From positions 4,127,298-4,191,297 of the forward strand of contig JACDOX010000024.1 in NCBI GenBank assembly GCA_014549065.1: DNA of 64,000 bases. Direction: 5' to 3'. Shown here piece after piece: positions 36,494-49,709 of the stretch. A model generated the notes under the pieces. The model had not been told where the DNA came from. It ran no database searches and saw nothing but the letters and a program-made list of their open reading frames with translations. Made by a program: the position numbers and the translations under genes. Position 1 is the stretch's first letter. Each line of letters begins with the position of its first letter. This DNA is from Cardinalis cardinalis (taxonomy: Eukaryota > Chordata > Aves > Passeriformes > Cardinalidae).

Positions 36494-39400
36494 GTCAGGT
36501 GTGAATTTTTTTCATGAACAGGAGCTCAAACTAAACTACAGGAGTAAAAATTTGCCTTGATTTTGAGATGTAAACAGAAATTTGAGTTAAANGAACCATG
36601 TGTCAGCTGACACTCAAGAAAGTCTGCCCTTTTCTAAAAGAGATCCATTGTATTTAGCTTGAAACCAGGCGCTATATTTCATCTTTTCTCAGTAATTTCT
36701 TACTTTTTTAGTTTCTCTCTTAATTCCAGACAATAAAAATAGTGTGCTTTTCAAGTAAAATTCATCATGTAGCTGTATAAACAGGATTATATTTAACTTT
36801 GTCTCTGGAAAGCTTATGCTGGAAACCATTGATTTATATAGGCATAATAAAGGTTAATGTAAGCAGCAACAACATTTATCTCTGACCATAAGGAGTCATC
36901 ACTTTTTTTTAGTAACAATATATACCCATATTGTTGACATAATAGTAAATCAAAAACTTCAATAAGGGTTGGATTGGAACAGAGAACTGTACTGGAGTAC
37001 AAAAATTTGCTACTTTTGGAGGAACAAAATAAAATCATAGTATCAACAAGGTTTATGACAATGTATAGGCACAAAATAACGTGCAAGCAGATGTTTTGCC
37101 TTCTCTTCCTATATTGTAAGCCATTGCAAGGGAGTTTTTGTATAGCAGAGTACAAAATAGAAATGTTTAAGTATGGAAGCTGTGTTGTCAAAAAAGAATT
37201 TTGTTTCAGTTGAAAAAAAGATCGATATAATTTCAACAATATTTCTTGCAGGTTTTTTTTAAAGTAGTCAGTTTTGAACTAAAGATCCTTTTCCAGAACA
37301 AAAGGCTGAATATTCTGTTTAGAAAATTACTTCTAAAAAGTCAAAAAGCTATCCCAAGATTTTCATTCAGCCAGAATTCTTTTCCAAATCAGACTTGAAA
37401 TTGTGAGTAATTTGGCCACATCCAAAAAAAGCATTTTTAGTTAGACTTACTCTCAGCCAATAAATTGTTTCCAGCTCTGTTATTGTGTCCTTACTGTTAG
37501 CCGAATGGAGACTGTTAAAGCCAAGAAAAACATCTCTCTATATTCTTCTAGGACACTTAAAACATGTAGGGCACCACAGCCTGCAAAAATACCTTAATAA
37601 TGTTGTTTAAGGAACAGTTGCAATTAGTTTTGATTACTGTATATAAAACTAATCAGAAGTAGCGCCAAGTGAAAGCTTATACATANACAAACCTTTTCAG
37701 TGTTTCAAATATGCTGAAGCAGGCAAGAAAAGCATGAAAGACAAAGGAGAATTTGGGGTTTTTACAACCACATTAATTTTCAGAACAGATGCAGGGGCTT
37801 TCTTTTTTGTTTGTTTTTATTGAAAATGTTTCATCTACAATGAAAGAGCTGCTTTTTCAAATGGCATTTTTGAAGGTAATTAGCCTGTGATATTTCTATA
37901 CTTCTTGTTGATATTTCAGAAATATTTCTAAATAATTCAGCATTTATTGTTTTCAAAGTCCTAAGACTAGTTTTTTTCCCATGCATCTATTTCACAGTAA
38001 TAAATTGCATGTTACATTATCAGCATATAAATTCTGTTTCATTTATTTGGAATGATTGCAGGCACTGTGGAATTGAATGCACCTGCTAATTCTGCTCTCT
38101 CACAGTCCCTTGCATGTGCACTCATAATTTGCACATTTTTGTCATTCGTTGCCCGTAATATCAGAAGTTTTCTGTACATGGGTGCCTTGAGCCATACCCC
38201 TTCATCTTGGAGCTCCTGGTGGCATGGGGAGAGTCCCCATGTCCCTGAGGAGGAGTGCTGCAGGAGTAGCTGCTCCTCATGGGGTCTGTGGTGCCAAGCC
38301 CCTCACTGCTTGGCCTTGGTAGTGGATGCCTGTGTCATGTAGTGCTGGCAATCAGAACACGCCTTTAACATGTTTATCTTGCNTTGCTGTCACCCAGCGC
38401 GTATTTTGAGTAGCCCGTGGCTCCCCTTTTCAGTCAGATAGCTTGAGGATTACGGTAGCAAGAGCAGAAGCTTGTGGTCTTGGAATTGATTCCTTTGTTT
38501 TAGAAGGAGCATATGCAGCTATCAGCCTGAGATGCAGTTTGGCAGAAAATGTTACAAAGAGTCTGACCTTGGGAAAGTATATTCTTACATGTTGTGTCTG
38601 AGATTGATATCACTTTGAGGTAATGAGCTGTGTGCTACATTTTCAAAGGAATAACTCTCATTTTAGATATTTATGTAAAAAATGTTGCGTGTCACTTCTT
38701 TCCCAGCTCACAAGAAAGAGAGGGGAGATGTAAGGCTCAGAGAACTGTAATTTAATTGTGATTGTCACCACTTCCCTTCTTGTTGGAACTCCGAGCTGCT
38801 AGCAACTGAAAATTCATTATTCTCTTGCCAACTGTCTATTGTATATAAAATAACTTAGCAATTGTACTTCAGTTTTCAGTGCTAGGTTATCCTCACGACC
38901 CATACAGTGATTCCAGTTGGTCTAAATTGTCAATTGTCCATATAGTTTGGACTTTTAGAGAGAAGNAAACAAAGGGAAAGAACTGACCTGGGCATAAAAT
39001 GATGGGTTTGTCATCTCTGTTCATCACAGAAATTACAGCATGCTGTTGAGGAATACTAAGCTATTGTTCTCTTTTGATCTCTTTGAACTGATCAAAANTA
39101 ATGAGCTTCTTAGTTTTCATAATTTCATAATTTCTTAAGCAATTTTGATTATATTTCTTCGGTACTCCTATTTATTAAAAAAATTGGGTTTTTGCTTGCT
39201 ACAGTAAATGTTTGTGAAATGTCAGCACCCCAAAGATGTTAAGTTACTTTGCTACTGGGCTAATTATTTAGTCATGTTGAAAATAAGGAATCCTGCTTAT
39301 TAAAAATAAATGAGATTTATCATTGACTTCAGTTTGCTGAGCAAAAGATCATATCATTGTATTTCTCACCAAAGAAAACACATGCTTTATTCAAATTTTA

Positions 39401-40880
39401 TTTTTTTTAGCCTCTAGCAGCTTAGAAACATCAAAAGCTCTGTTCTTGAAACTAAGAAAGTTGTTTCTTTAAAAATAGTTTTATATAGGTTTGAAAGAGT
39501 ATTTAGAAGCAGAAAGAAGGCAAGAAAAAAAATTCGGACAATTATTTTTAGTCCTCCTCCTCAAAAACCCTTAGGCTCAAGGAATTTTAATGTATTTTAC
39601 TTTTTCATTACCTGTACCTACAAAAACATTTTTATTTCATAGACTCAAAGGTGAGCTTCTACAGAGTACANCTTAGTTTCTGATTTCAAGCCATGCTAAG
39701 AGTTATGAATTCTGTATTCTGATACATAAAAGCAGATCTTTGAAGGGTCTTGATGAAGACAGTATTAGAAGCCTAACACATAATCTGATCTATGCAAATT
39801 CATAGAGCAGTTTTTCTCTGCTGAAGGACAAGAGGCTCATTAGGGTACTTGAAGCTGGAATAACTTGATCAGTGTAAATACAAGCCATAAACTACATCAG
39901 CTGAAAAAAGGTAAAAGCCTTGTTTTTCTAATACTGAGTAGTCAGGTATTTTTTCCACAAGAATAATTTTGCTTAAATTATGAAACAAGCTATGAAACAC
40001 TGGCAAAACACTTCCTTTATTACAGAGTCTTGTGCTCACAGATGCAGACATAAATTCAGGATTCAAAAGTGGTTTTGGGAGATTCTAAAAATGTAGGAAA
40101 AGCAGCTTCATCCTGTCTTTCCAGTTGGGAATATGGGCAGGTGGTATGGAGAGTCAGGTGGGATTTGAGAATTACGAAGCCTGATTGGGCACAGACATTT
40201 AAAAACTCAATGTCATGAGTCAAGGTTGGACAGGCACAGTTACAGTCTGTGACCTTCCCCTTTTAGTTTCACCAGTTACTTCTGCCCATGTTAGCCTAGT
40301 CTACATCTCCAGCTATTAAAGAATNGTTATGTTTTCATTTTAAATAGAAAAAAATTGTGACAGACATCCTTTTTTGGCACATTCCATAAAATGGTACATC
40401 TCTTTTTATAGAGCCAGCTTTATAAACATTAGAGAAAACCTTATTGCTTTTAGACCCTTGATAGTAAGTGAATTTGTACTTTGAATAACATTTCAGGGGT
40501 TTTTCTTAACAATTTGTGTTTCATTATCCTTTTACAAATGTTACAAAANCCTGAAAATGAATATAAGGTTTTATAAAACCATTATATTATCAATTTTTCT
40601 TTTTTTTTAGATCCTGAGAAAGCACATTGTGAATTGTGGCTCATACTGAAAACCATTGTGTTTTAAGAAAATAAAAGAAAATAAATGGTTTCCATTGTTT
40701 GAAAGAGCTTTTAGGTTTGTGCTTCAGCTTTGCATGTTAATGACATTGAGATTCCTACTTTGGTNCTTTATATAATTAAGAACTATGTATGAGGACAGGT
40801 TAACTTTTCTTAACTAATATCAGTGTTTTCCAGAGGGCCTTTTTGCATTTCTGTGACTTCACTGTAATTGCATGTGGTAT
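36494..40880. other. Unique A+T-rich noncoding DNA
   Basis: No gene or transposable element recognised. A G+C-rich pocket at about 38190-38345 contains a short hairpin (38223-38241). An acceptor-like T-rich tract plus TAG at about 40600-40610 precedes only 16 open codons and two AATAAA-like hexamers, which I do not call as an exon. Confidence 0.5.
38223..38241. repeat. 8-bp-arm hairpin CATGGGGA/TCCCCATG
   Basis: Two perfect 8-bp arms around a GAG loop, inside a G+C-rich pocket. Directly seen, small. Confidence 0.75.
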
Positions 40881-40894
40881 CTGCCACCTACTGG
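40881..40894 (-). promoter_or_regulatory. CTCF core motif match
   Basis: On the minus strand the 14 bases read CCAGTAGGTGGCAG, which fits every position of the vertebrate CTCF core consensus CCASYAGRKGGCAS. CTCF binds such sites to set chromatin loop boundaries, and the motif orientation matters for loop direction. Binding is inferred from the motif only. Confidence 0.45.
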
Positions 40895-43800
40895 ATATTG
40901 TCAGAATTGCCAGTTGTTTACAAACTAAAATAATTGCCAAGTGCCTTCATTGCCCACCTGTCTGTTACAGAAATGAGTGCAATAGGTATCCTTGCACAGG
41001 TTAATGTGTCAAAGGAAGGAGCCCACAGTTCTCAGCCAGCCACTTTAGCTGNGTGTAGTGGTTTTAGATTGAAATCTGGGCAAGTTTTAAGCAGTGTATG
41101 CCCTGCTATGCCCTGAATCATTCTAACAAATTGACTGTTGCTCTAAAAGAGTTATGCATTTTGACCAGGCAGTGAAAATCAACATATGAAATAAAAGCAG
41201 TAAGCTATCAAAAAAATATGGAAACCAACCCAGTTGAGAAACATACACAGAGTTGCTCCAGTGGGAGGACTGTGCTCATGTTACAGAAATACTGGAGACG
41301 TGGGGTGAAACCTTTTCAAAGTTAGGTATAAATGTTCTGAAAATAATTCTCAGATTTTATGTGTAGCTGCTGATAAAAAGTGGGGTTTGATTTATTGAGT
41401 CTGAAAGTGAGTTAAAGTGCCTTGCCAAGTCCCTATAACTGCAGTGCCCTTTAGTCCCTGCCATAATTCATTCTTTCTTCTACGTGCATTAATTTGCAAT
41501 AACCTTTTCCCAAATAGAAATATGCTGAGTCTTGTGCAGTGNCCTTCACAGCCCTCTGTTGGTGCTGGAAAAGTCTTTCTACCCCTGTTCTATGTCCCAG
41601 TCTCATGCATGCAAAATTTCTACATGCTGCCTTCTTGGCTTAAAATGACAAACAGGAATAATTTCTTATGTGAAATAATAGTTGAACCTAGTTTTCAAAT
41701 TAGGCTGCTACCTAATTAGAGCTTTCTTACTGGAAAAATTCAAGTTCCAGCTTTCTCAGTCTCCTGGACTCCATCAGTATTTAATTCAATGTGGGCAAGA
41801 TCTTTGTTTGCTTCTACTTAATTTTTGCTTATTTTCATTTGTTGCTGTTAACAGGCTTAATTTTGTCTTTTGTCGAGTTTCCAGTGTAAGCTGNTCTCTT
41901 TAATAAGATTTAAGCTCTAAATAAGATTTTAGATTTCATACATGAATTGCTTACAAGCTCAAAGATAATTGAAAGATGAGCTTTTTCAAGTCTGATGGGT
42001 AGTGAAAAGGAAGCCTGGCCTTTATAGCAAAGCTTGTAGCTTGACATGATACAGCAGAAATTTCAAGCAGAAATGCATGAAAATTATGTCAGCTCTCAAG
42101 GCTGTCCCTTCAGATATTCTTTCTCCAACTGCTGTTTCTCTTAAAGAGTTGCTCTGCACAAGCTGTTGAAGTCCTCATGGCAGCCAGGAATTAATTCTTT
42201 TAAATCTTTCCAGAATATGTCTTCCTGGGGGAATTTCAGCTTCCAGTTCAGAAAGGCAAAATGCTGGGTTGTTCTCCTCCGTTTCCTAGTGTCAGTGTGT
42301 TGGCTGATGAGCTGAAGGAATTTTACACCCCACTAAGTGCAAAAGAAGGAGGGGGGGGGGAAATTCTGCTCTTGAGATTTGCCTGAGTGAACTCAGTTAA
42401 TATTTTTTAATGCAAAATAGGAGGCTGATGTAAGACTAAGTGCCTTAAAGCCAAGCTATGTGTGTCTCTGTTAGTTTAAGCTTTTAAAGCTCTAGATATA
42501 CATTCTGGATGAAGCATGAGATGGAAGGAGAATTAGGAAAAAATTTAATGTAAAGAATAATAGCTTTAAAGTGATTGGTATGTAATTGGAGCAGAACAAG
42601 TAAACTATGAAAAAGCTGCACTCAATACTCAGCAGTTCATTTCAGGCCACACAGTCAGAGTTACTGCTCTTGAAGAGATTCTAACCTGAGCCTACTAGAA
42701 AATTAAGCGCTGTTCCATGAACATGGAATTGAAGTAAATATCATAAGGCAAAGCAATATTCAGGTCAGATTACAAAGTATATCCTAGACCAAATATTCCT
42801 TTAAGTTTCTGCAGTACAACTTCAAGCATTTGCTTCTTAGGGAAGATCTTACCTCTTGTTCATTGGGTAGAGTTCTAACACTTCAGGCTAAATAGAAGGC
42901 AAAAGTTCCTTAGANAAGTGTGCAGCACATCCCTGCTTTCTGACGTGTGAGTCATTTATGCGGCAGCTTCTAAAATGAGAGTTGGTTTGAATACAATTTT
43001 TCCAGAAGGTTTGGTTGCATTCTTCTTCACTCGAATGCAAAACAGAGTTCATCCCCAAACCTTGTTAGCCGAGAGATGCACAACCATGAAATGTAAACAG
43101 TTTAAAACACAGAGGTTAGAGGGTGAAACCAGAAACATGTCAATTCCCAGCCCACATACTCTTCCTATCTCAGGGGGGTNAGACAGTCACTCAGAGTTGT
43201 ATTTTGAAATCCACTGGAATATAAAAGCAACTTCAGAAAAAACCAAAACCACAGCTCAGAACCTGTTCTCAGAGGAGTAGCCAATAAATATATATTTTAT
43301 ATACCGTCAACTCGCTCTCCATTAACACTTTTGATGTACCACATTAAAGCAAGCATATGGAATTAGGTTCACTTTCATGTTATATTTAACTGGTATTTCC
43401 TTTAAAAGGAATGTTTTCCCTCTTACCCTGTAGAAGTTGAGGGAGTCCATGCTTGTCTCCACTAACTCTTTTTCCATGTTTCAAACAACAAATACAATGA
43501 TTAAAAGAGGTTTGAGTCACACCATCATATAATGAAGCATTTACAATTACCTTTTAAAAAAGAAAAATTCTACACTAAGGTTTATTTAATGACTTCATGG
43601 AAAGGACTGTTGTGCTTTTGTTTGTGCCAATAGGCACTGGGAGATAAACTTGATAAAATATAAAACTGTACTCCTGGTAGAGCGTGAGCATCAGTTGCTA
43701 AAACTTGCTATTTTGTTTTCTTCATCTGATTAAGGTGAAGCGTCAGGGAAATAGATTTTATCTGATGTAGCTCAGATGAAAATGTCTAGGTAATGTCATC

Positions 43801-44758
43801 TGGGATTTGTTTATGTAATGAGTGTGGTACATTCAGAATTAACAATTATACAAGCCTAGACTGCATTCACAGAAGTGGGTCCCTTCACCATGGATAGACT
43901 AGAGTTCTGACTTTGGCATAAATAATTTTAATATAAAACGAGGGAAAGAATCATGAGTCTTGTAACCCATTTTTATGAAATAGAAGGGTGACAATTAGAT
44001 GAAAAAGGGCTGTCATTTTGACAGAAAAAAAGTAGCAAATGTAAGGAAATCAAATATTTACGTGACTTTTGAGGTAAACTGCATAGATAATGAAAGGGCC
44101 ATTGTTAGAGTGGCCTGGAATTCACTGTGCTCCACCAATCACAGCTCAAGGGCTTATGCCTAAATGTGAAAAATCTGGAATTACTTTAGACTTTGAAACC
44201 AGGTATTGTTTGTCTAATTAAAGTATGGTTNAGTAACTAGTACAACTGGCACAAAGACTGAAGGGTTTGGTATGTATTAGTGTGGATGGCAAAGAGGATA
44301 GATAAAATAAATTTACTTGGATCAACATCACTTACAAGAAAATGGGATAATGAAGACATACAAATTTTAATGTAGAATGTGGTATCTTTAGAATTGTTAG
44401 AGAGAAAAATACTTCTGAAATGGGTGTTAATGTGGAAGATCAGTCCCTAGTTAGAAATTTGAGAGTAAACATTTCTAACAAAGGTGGATCCCAACAGTCT
44501 CAGAAATGAGAGCAGTATTTCTCACCACGATGCCAGTGAACCAGCAAAGAGAAATTTTTTACTTTTGATTCTGTTAAATTGTGAAGACATTGTAGAACTG
44601 TGAGCAGAAAAGATCCTCGACTAATGTGGTCCCACATTGATACCATTTAAATGAAATGTAGACTTCTAACAGCTTTCATTTGTAACATAGCAAATTCTGG
44701 GGAATTAAGGAAGCTTCNCAACAAGGTTGGTTAGGCTTGAGGGTTGGAGAACTTGGGG
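40895..44758. other. Unique noncoding DNA
   Basis: No gene recognised. It holds a G10 run (42351-42360) and a weak SINE-like stretch near 42635-42710. The last few hundred bases may belong to the old LINE that is recognisable after the gap, but I cannot show that. Confidence 0.5.
42351..42360. repeat. G10 homopolymer
   Basis: Ten consecutive G after GAAGGA, directly visible. Confidence 0.85.
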
Positions 44759-44799
44759 NNNNNNNNNNNNNNNNNNNNNNNNNNNNNNNNNNNNNNNNN
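44759..44799. other. Assembly gap (41 N)
   Basis: A run of 41 N followed by an A-rich tract (44800-44814). The density of isolated ambiguous bases drops sharply after this point, so the two sides may come from contigs of different quality. Confidence 0.97.
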
Positions 44800-45289
44800 A
44801 AAAAAGAAAAAAAAGATTTGTGTCTTAACAAAATAATATGAATGTTTAAAAGAGATATCTAGATATGCAAAGAACTTGAGCAAGCAGTACTGAAAGTCCA
44901 TTTTAAAAGTCAGGAAGTACTGTAAATAAGTGAGATTCCTAAAGTGAAGCTGATGAAGCATTTTTCAGGAACTTACGAGAAGTTGTGGTAGGTTCTTTAG
45001 TGACTTGAAAAGAGAGAGGAGAAAGATGAGAGATCATAACACTGTGACTGTGACATCCGCATTAAAGGCAAAGTCAGTGTGATCTCATGACTCAGTGAAT
45101 ACTTTGAGTCACTTTTCAGTAAGGATATTGATGTTGAACAGGAGGCCAAAGGCCAAGTGACTAAATGGCTGGAATGAGTGTGTAAAATGGAAATTGCCAT
45201 ACCCAAGAGGCACGAAGGACTGTATTTTCAGTGAATGGACTGGAACCTTTTGTTCATAAGGTACAGAATGGGGTGAGGAGGAAGTGGGG
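44800..45289. other. Sequence between the gap and the recognisable LINE body
   Basis: I cannot place it. Its A+G-rich texture resembles the LINE that follows, and it may be the decayed upstream part of the same element, but no motif proves this. Confidence 0.3.
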
Positions 45290-46480
45290 GACAAGTCTGG
45301 TGTATATGAAACTGCTTGCTTTCAGTTTTACTGACTATCAAACCAAGGATGGCACTGGATGAACAAAAAGTGATGAGTGTTTCACAAATATTTTAAAAAA
45401 ATTAATTCAAAGAGCCATAAAACTTCATAAAATGCTCTATGAAATACTTCAGAAGAATGAATGTGGAGGTAAATGAATGATGAGCAAGAAAGTGACACGG
45501 ATTTACCAAGGTAGGTTGTACCTTCTTGTCTTGACTAGATATTTGACCCTCTTCCTGAAGGATATGTAACAGACCACAAAATGTGAATAGTCATCTGAGG
45601 AAGTATTTATTAAGACAGAGAAAGTTAAAATTAGTGCATGATTAAAGAGATATGTAAGGAACATTAATGAAGAAATCTCATACTAGGGTTTGAAGCAGAA
45701 ATTCTTGAAGACTTGCTGTAGGATAGGTTTGAGGGTGGATCTTATTTAACATTCTCATTAATGACTATGGCACAACAAGGTTTTTACCAGTGGCACTTGA
45801 AGATCAAAAAGTTGAGATGTGTCATCAAAAGAGGATCAAAACATCATGAAAGAGAGTCTCTAAGGTCCATGAAATAACATGAAATGGGGCAAACTGACTC
45901 TGCATTTATAATTTATGAGCTGCTTCATCAGGAAATAAAAGAAAATAAAATGATACCTGTTGATCATAAGATGAATATAACCTCTAAGAGGGATGAAAAG
46001 CCTAATGTGATCCTCTATCCAATGTTCAGTGAAAATAATGGCATAAAAACTTCCCTATCTGTGGTGTTGCTAGGTGTCATTTGGAATGTTGTTCTCATTT
46101 CTAGCCTTCATAGTGCACTTACTGGAATACAGCTAGAGGGCTGCTGGGACGGTCAGGAGAACGCTCANTTTATCTTGTCTATTTCACAACAGCTTGTCTA
46201 GCCAAGTGAATCAGAGGCTGAGAGGGGATATAATTTCTCTTTATGATAGGGAGGAATGAGCATTAGGGAAAAAGAAAAACTTAATGACTCTTTCAAGAAA
46301 GAAAATTCCACATAAAATGATCTTGAAAAAATCAGGGTTAGAAATTAGAACCATAAGAGAAATGAAGTTATGGAATAGTTTTCAAATTTATGTACTTGGG
46401 GGGGGAATGACTTATTTCAAAATGGAGTAGGGTAGAAATCTATGAAAGGGATGTTGTGAAGTGCTTGATCTCCATCCTTT
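45290..46480 (+). mobile_element. Old CR1/L3-like LINE remnant (reverse-transcriptase region and 3' part)
   Basis: The order of blocks follows a CR1/L3-type LINE. A region like 'acggatttaccaaggtag..ttgt' at about 45495 precedes the reverse-transcriptase motif I-L-F-N-I-L-I-N-D at 45739-45765 (family pattern LFNIxIND). Then come blocks resembling 'aagaaggctaatg..atcct' (about 45990), 'ctggaatac' (about 46120), 'ctgagaggggatataat' (46218-46234), 'gaaattagaa..ataagag' (46340-46360) and 'ctatgaaaggga' (46440-46451). The frame is destroyed by stops and indels, and divergence is high, so the insertion is old. Both edges are approximate, and no 3' terminal repeat could be recognised. Confidence 0.72.
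46398..46405. repeat. G8 homopolymer inside the LINE remnant
   Basis: Eight G following GTACTT, directly visible; it interrupts the alignment to the LINE pattern. Confidence 0.8.
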
Positions 46481-49107
46481 GAACAGAAAAACAAGCAAAA
46501 AAGAGAAAATGTTTCACTTAAGTCACTGTTATATAATTTTAAAACATATGCATTTATTTCAGTAGGACTCTTATTTTTACCAACACATGCAGTCTTTTTC
46601 CCTGTTGCTTCTATAAATGAGTTTGTGCTTGAAGTATTAAAATTTTGGCAGTTTTTACAAAGCACTCCAACTTTCTGTTTCTGTAATCCTACATTTATGT
46701 CCATAATCCTGTTTGTTTCTGGAAGTTCCATTTCTGTTATTTGTGTGCTTGTAAACTTAGTTGCTATGAATCAGGATGTAAACACCAGGAAGAGAGTGGA
46801 GTTATTTCATGTTGCCCTAGGAGAAAGCTGATAATAATAGGATAAAACTTAACAAAGGAAGAGAGGTGAATACCAGAAAGCTGAGAAATTGCTATCATAG
46901 AAACATATAAAACTCCACTGGAAAAATCCCTAGTATAAAATGCAGGGAAGAAAAATCCAGTCCTGTGGAAATGAAAAATTGCACCACCTGATTTTTTTGT
47001 CTAATCTTGATTTTTTTTTCCTTACTACTCTTCTCTTTTTTTTCCCAGTGCATTGTTATGTTATTACAGTGTACATTTCCACGTGGTGACCGCACATAAC
47101 ACTGTGAGCACTAAGATGACTAAACACAACTTATTCGTAACAAAATGTGACAGGAAGAGAGGAATTACACTGTAAGATCATCAGTTAAGCTACAACAGCT
47201 TTACTGGTTCAACCACCCTGTTGCTCCTGATACATATTTTAATCATTAGTCGAGATAAACAGCTATTTTCCCTTAAAGTCTTAGAGTAAATCAGCCCTAT
47301 AAGAAGTCATCAGTTTGTTGTCTTGCCCCTAAACTTCAATACTTGTTTTTCTGAATCATTACTACTGCATGTCAGTGCTACTGTATGTCATTGTACTTTG
47401 TTCCTGTCTGCACACTGTCCTGTCCTTCCATTCTGCTTTATTTCCTTTGCTGGACTAATTCAGAATGAATGGATGAAACTAAGCTTAGTGGATTTTTGTT
47501 TTGTATTGAAGTGGATTTTTCTGGCAGCTATTTTCATCTTATTTGAAATGTCTTGGCTTTGTTCTTATTTGGATTTTCTTTCTTGGCATGAATATGATAC
47601 TATTATACTGGCTAGTTGATTTCCAAATCAAATAGTTTATGAAATAATTGAAGTAAAGTACTCTTATAATGCTGAAATACTTTGTACTGCACAATGACAT
47701 TTGGAATGAGCATAATTGCCATTTCTGAATACTCCTTTGTTTCAGGAATAATTGTGGGTTGGAGATTTTTTCTCTATAATTTTTATAAAGCAAAGTAAAT
47801 TCATATAAATGCTGGGAATTTTAAACGAAGTATTAGTTACCAAAAAGAAACTTGCATGGCAGCAATGTCAGCTTCCTGGTTTTATTCTGGTTTTGAGCAT
47901 CGTGATTTCCCCAGTCTTCCCTTTATCACTGTTTCTGAAGATCCTAGAAATAGTCAGGGGTCTTTCCACCAAAGCATGTTATTAATATCTGAGTGCTGCC
48001 TTTTCTTCTCAACAGTTTAAGCACCAAGCTGAGAACAGCCAGCACTAGCAGTTCACTTCCATCTTAGAACTCATCAAAATCCCAGCAGGACAAACTTCAG
48101 AGCAGACAAGAAAGAGCCTGAATGAAGCCATGCAGATAGAGCACTTGGAGAGACACAGGAAATGCTCAGAGCCCTGGCCTTTGCTCTCTGGGGTTTTTTT
48201 GTGTTATTATCTGATGGAAGTCTCATGTAAAATACATGCAGTTTTCAGGAAGCTGGGTCTATCCTCTCACAGTTGAGTGTCCTGATCACAGGGTCAGGTT
48301 TTACTTGATCTGCGCTTCAGCAGATCACAGTTTTTGCTTGCATGGGGGACTGGAGAAGAGAGTCCTGTGTACGTGCTGGTGGCCTGGACGTGTACAATAG
48401 TCCCATGTGTTACAGGAGATCTAATTTTTGCCATGCAAACTGAATACATCTGAGGCCTAGACCTCCCTTGCTCAGGAATCTGGTCTTCAGCCACAGCCTT
48501 GACCTTTGCTGTTTTGCAAGGATCTTTCTGAAGAATGGGAGTGCAACTCAAGCTTGTCTGGGTGAACCTTGGCAAGAAGAGAATTTTGTATTTTCAGGAC
48601 ACACTCCCAGCTGTCCTATTGAAAAAATCCAGAGACTTCTTGTTTAATCAAAACGTTCATAATGCATATATATTTTTTTTTCTCTTCTTTCCACAATTTA
48701 TTAACTAATGCAACACAGCATTTTTTGCCTCAAGCGTACTCTGAAGATGGGGAAACTATTAGTCACTTTACACGAAGTAAAAACTGTGCAAAATGGATCC
48801 AGGCTGGCCAAGTTCTAACAAACTGAGGTCTGTAATCATAATGGTATATGTCTGGATTTGACACAAAATGAAATTGTCCTTATAAAAAATGACAAAGAAA
48901 CCCAATGAAGTATTATACTATTATACATCTTTTAAAAAGTCATTTTTTGTTAGAAATGGTGTACTTTGAAGCAGAAAGCTATTTTATAATATTATATAAC
49001 TGTCTTAAAGAGCACTATGGAATTAGTGCCAGTAGAGGATAACAATAAAAGTTAAAATTGGGAAATTATGACACAATTATTTTATATGCTTGCATTTCAC
49101 CTCTCTG

Positions 49108-49124
49108 TTTTTTTTTTAAAAAAA
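49108..49124. repeat. T10A7 junction tract
   Basis: Ten T followed directly by seven A, then GTG. Similar tracts are T9A7 at 8165-8180 and T9A10 at 50205-50223, each followed by GT. Confidence 0.85.
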
Positions 49125-49687
49125 GTGCTGGTTTCATAAAAACATAGTTCTTTTTAATGCCTAGTACTGCAGGTGGTTCTGAGTTCCTTCACATTTGTGC
49201 TTTTATCAGATATTATTTTTCCTTCATGTTGCTTATATTTCTCTGTGGGAACAGCAAAAAAAATCTGGCAGAAAATGAAAGGAAATGTGCCCTGAAAGCT
49301 TCACCAAGTGTGGTATTAGTTTAGATGTCTCAAATAACATAATCTTTTTGCTGGAAATATGGCATAGAATCAGAGGTACTCTCCTGTCCTAGGGGAGAGC
49401 TCATTTGATTTTTCTGTAACCTGTTCACTGCTGCTTTGGTTGCTGTCCTGTGGGTTTGTGTGCTCTGGGACTGACACAGGATGGGCACAAGTCTCATGAC
49501 TTGTCACTTGCTTCCAGCTCTCAATATTTACTGTGTATGAGCAGAGCAGGAAAGGATGTAAAATCATCACAGTAGCTATTATTTTTGACAGTAGCTATCA
49601 TTTTAGTAGTAAACCAAGGTAATATAAACAATTAGGCATCACAAAAGAGTAATTATCAACTTGAATTTTTTTTACCATGATGCTTTA

Positions 49688-49709
49688 CAATCAATCAATC
49701 AATCAATCA
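49688..49709. repeat. (CAAT)5 tetranucleotide microsatellite
   Basis: Five CAAT units plus a partial one, directly visible. Confidence 0.9.

Noticed and set aside
40611..40690. Acceptor-like tract, 16 open codons, then two AATAAA-like hexamers: possible terminal exon
   Set aside because: Too short, and A-rich hexamers are expected in such A+T-rich sequence.
48306..48327. Hairpin TGATCTGC/GCAGATCA with 6-nt loop
   Set aside because: Eight-base arms at this spacing are expected by chance; no RNA family resemblance.
49365..49400. 'catagaatcagagg', reminiscent of a reversed CR1 3' end
   Set aside because: The following bases do not continue into any CR1 3' block.
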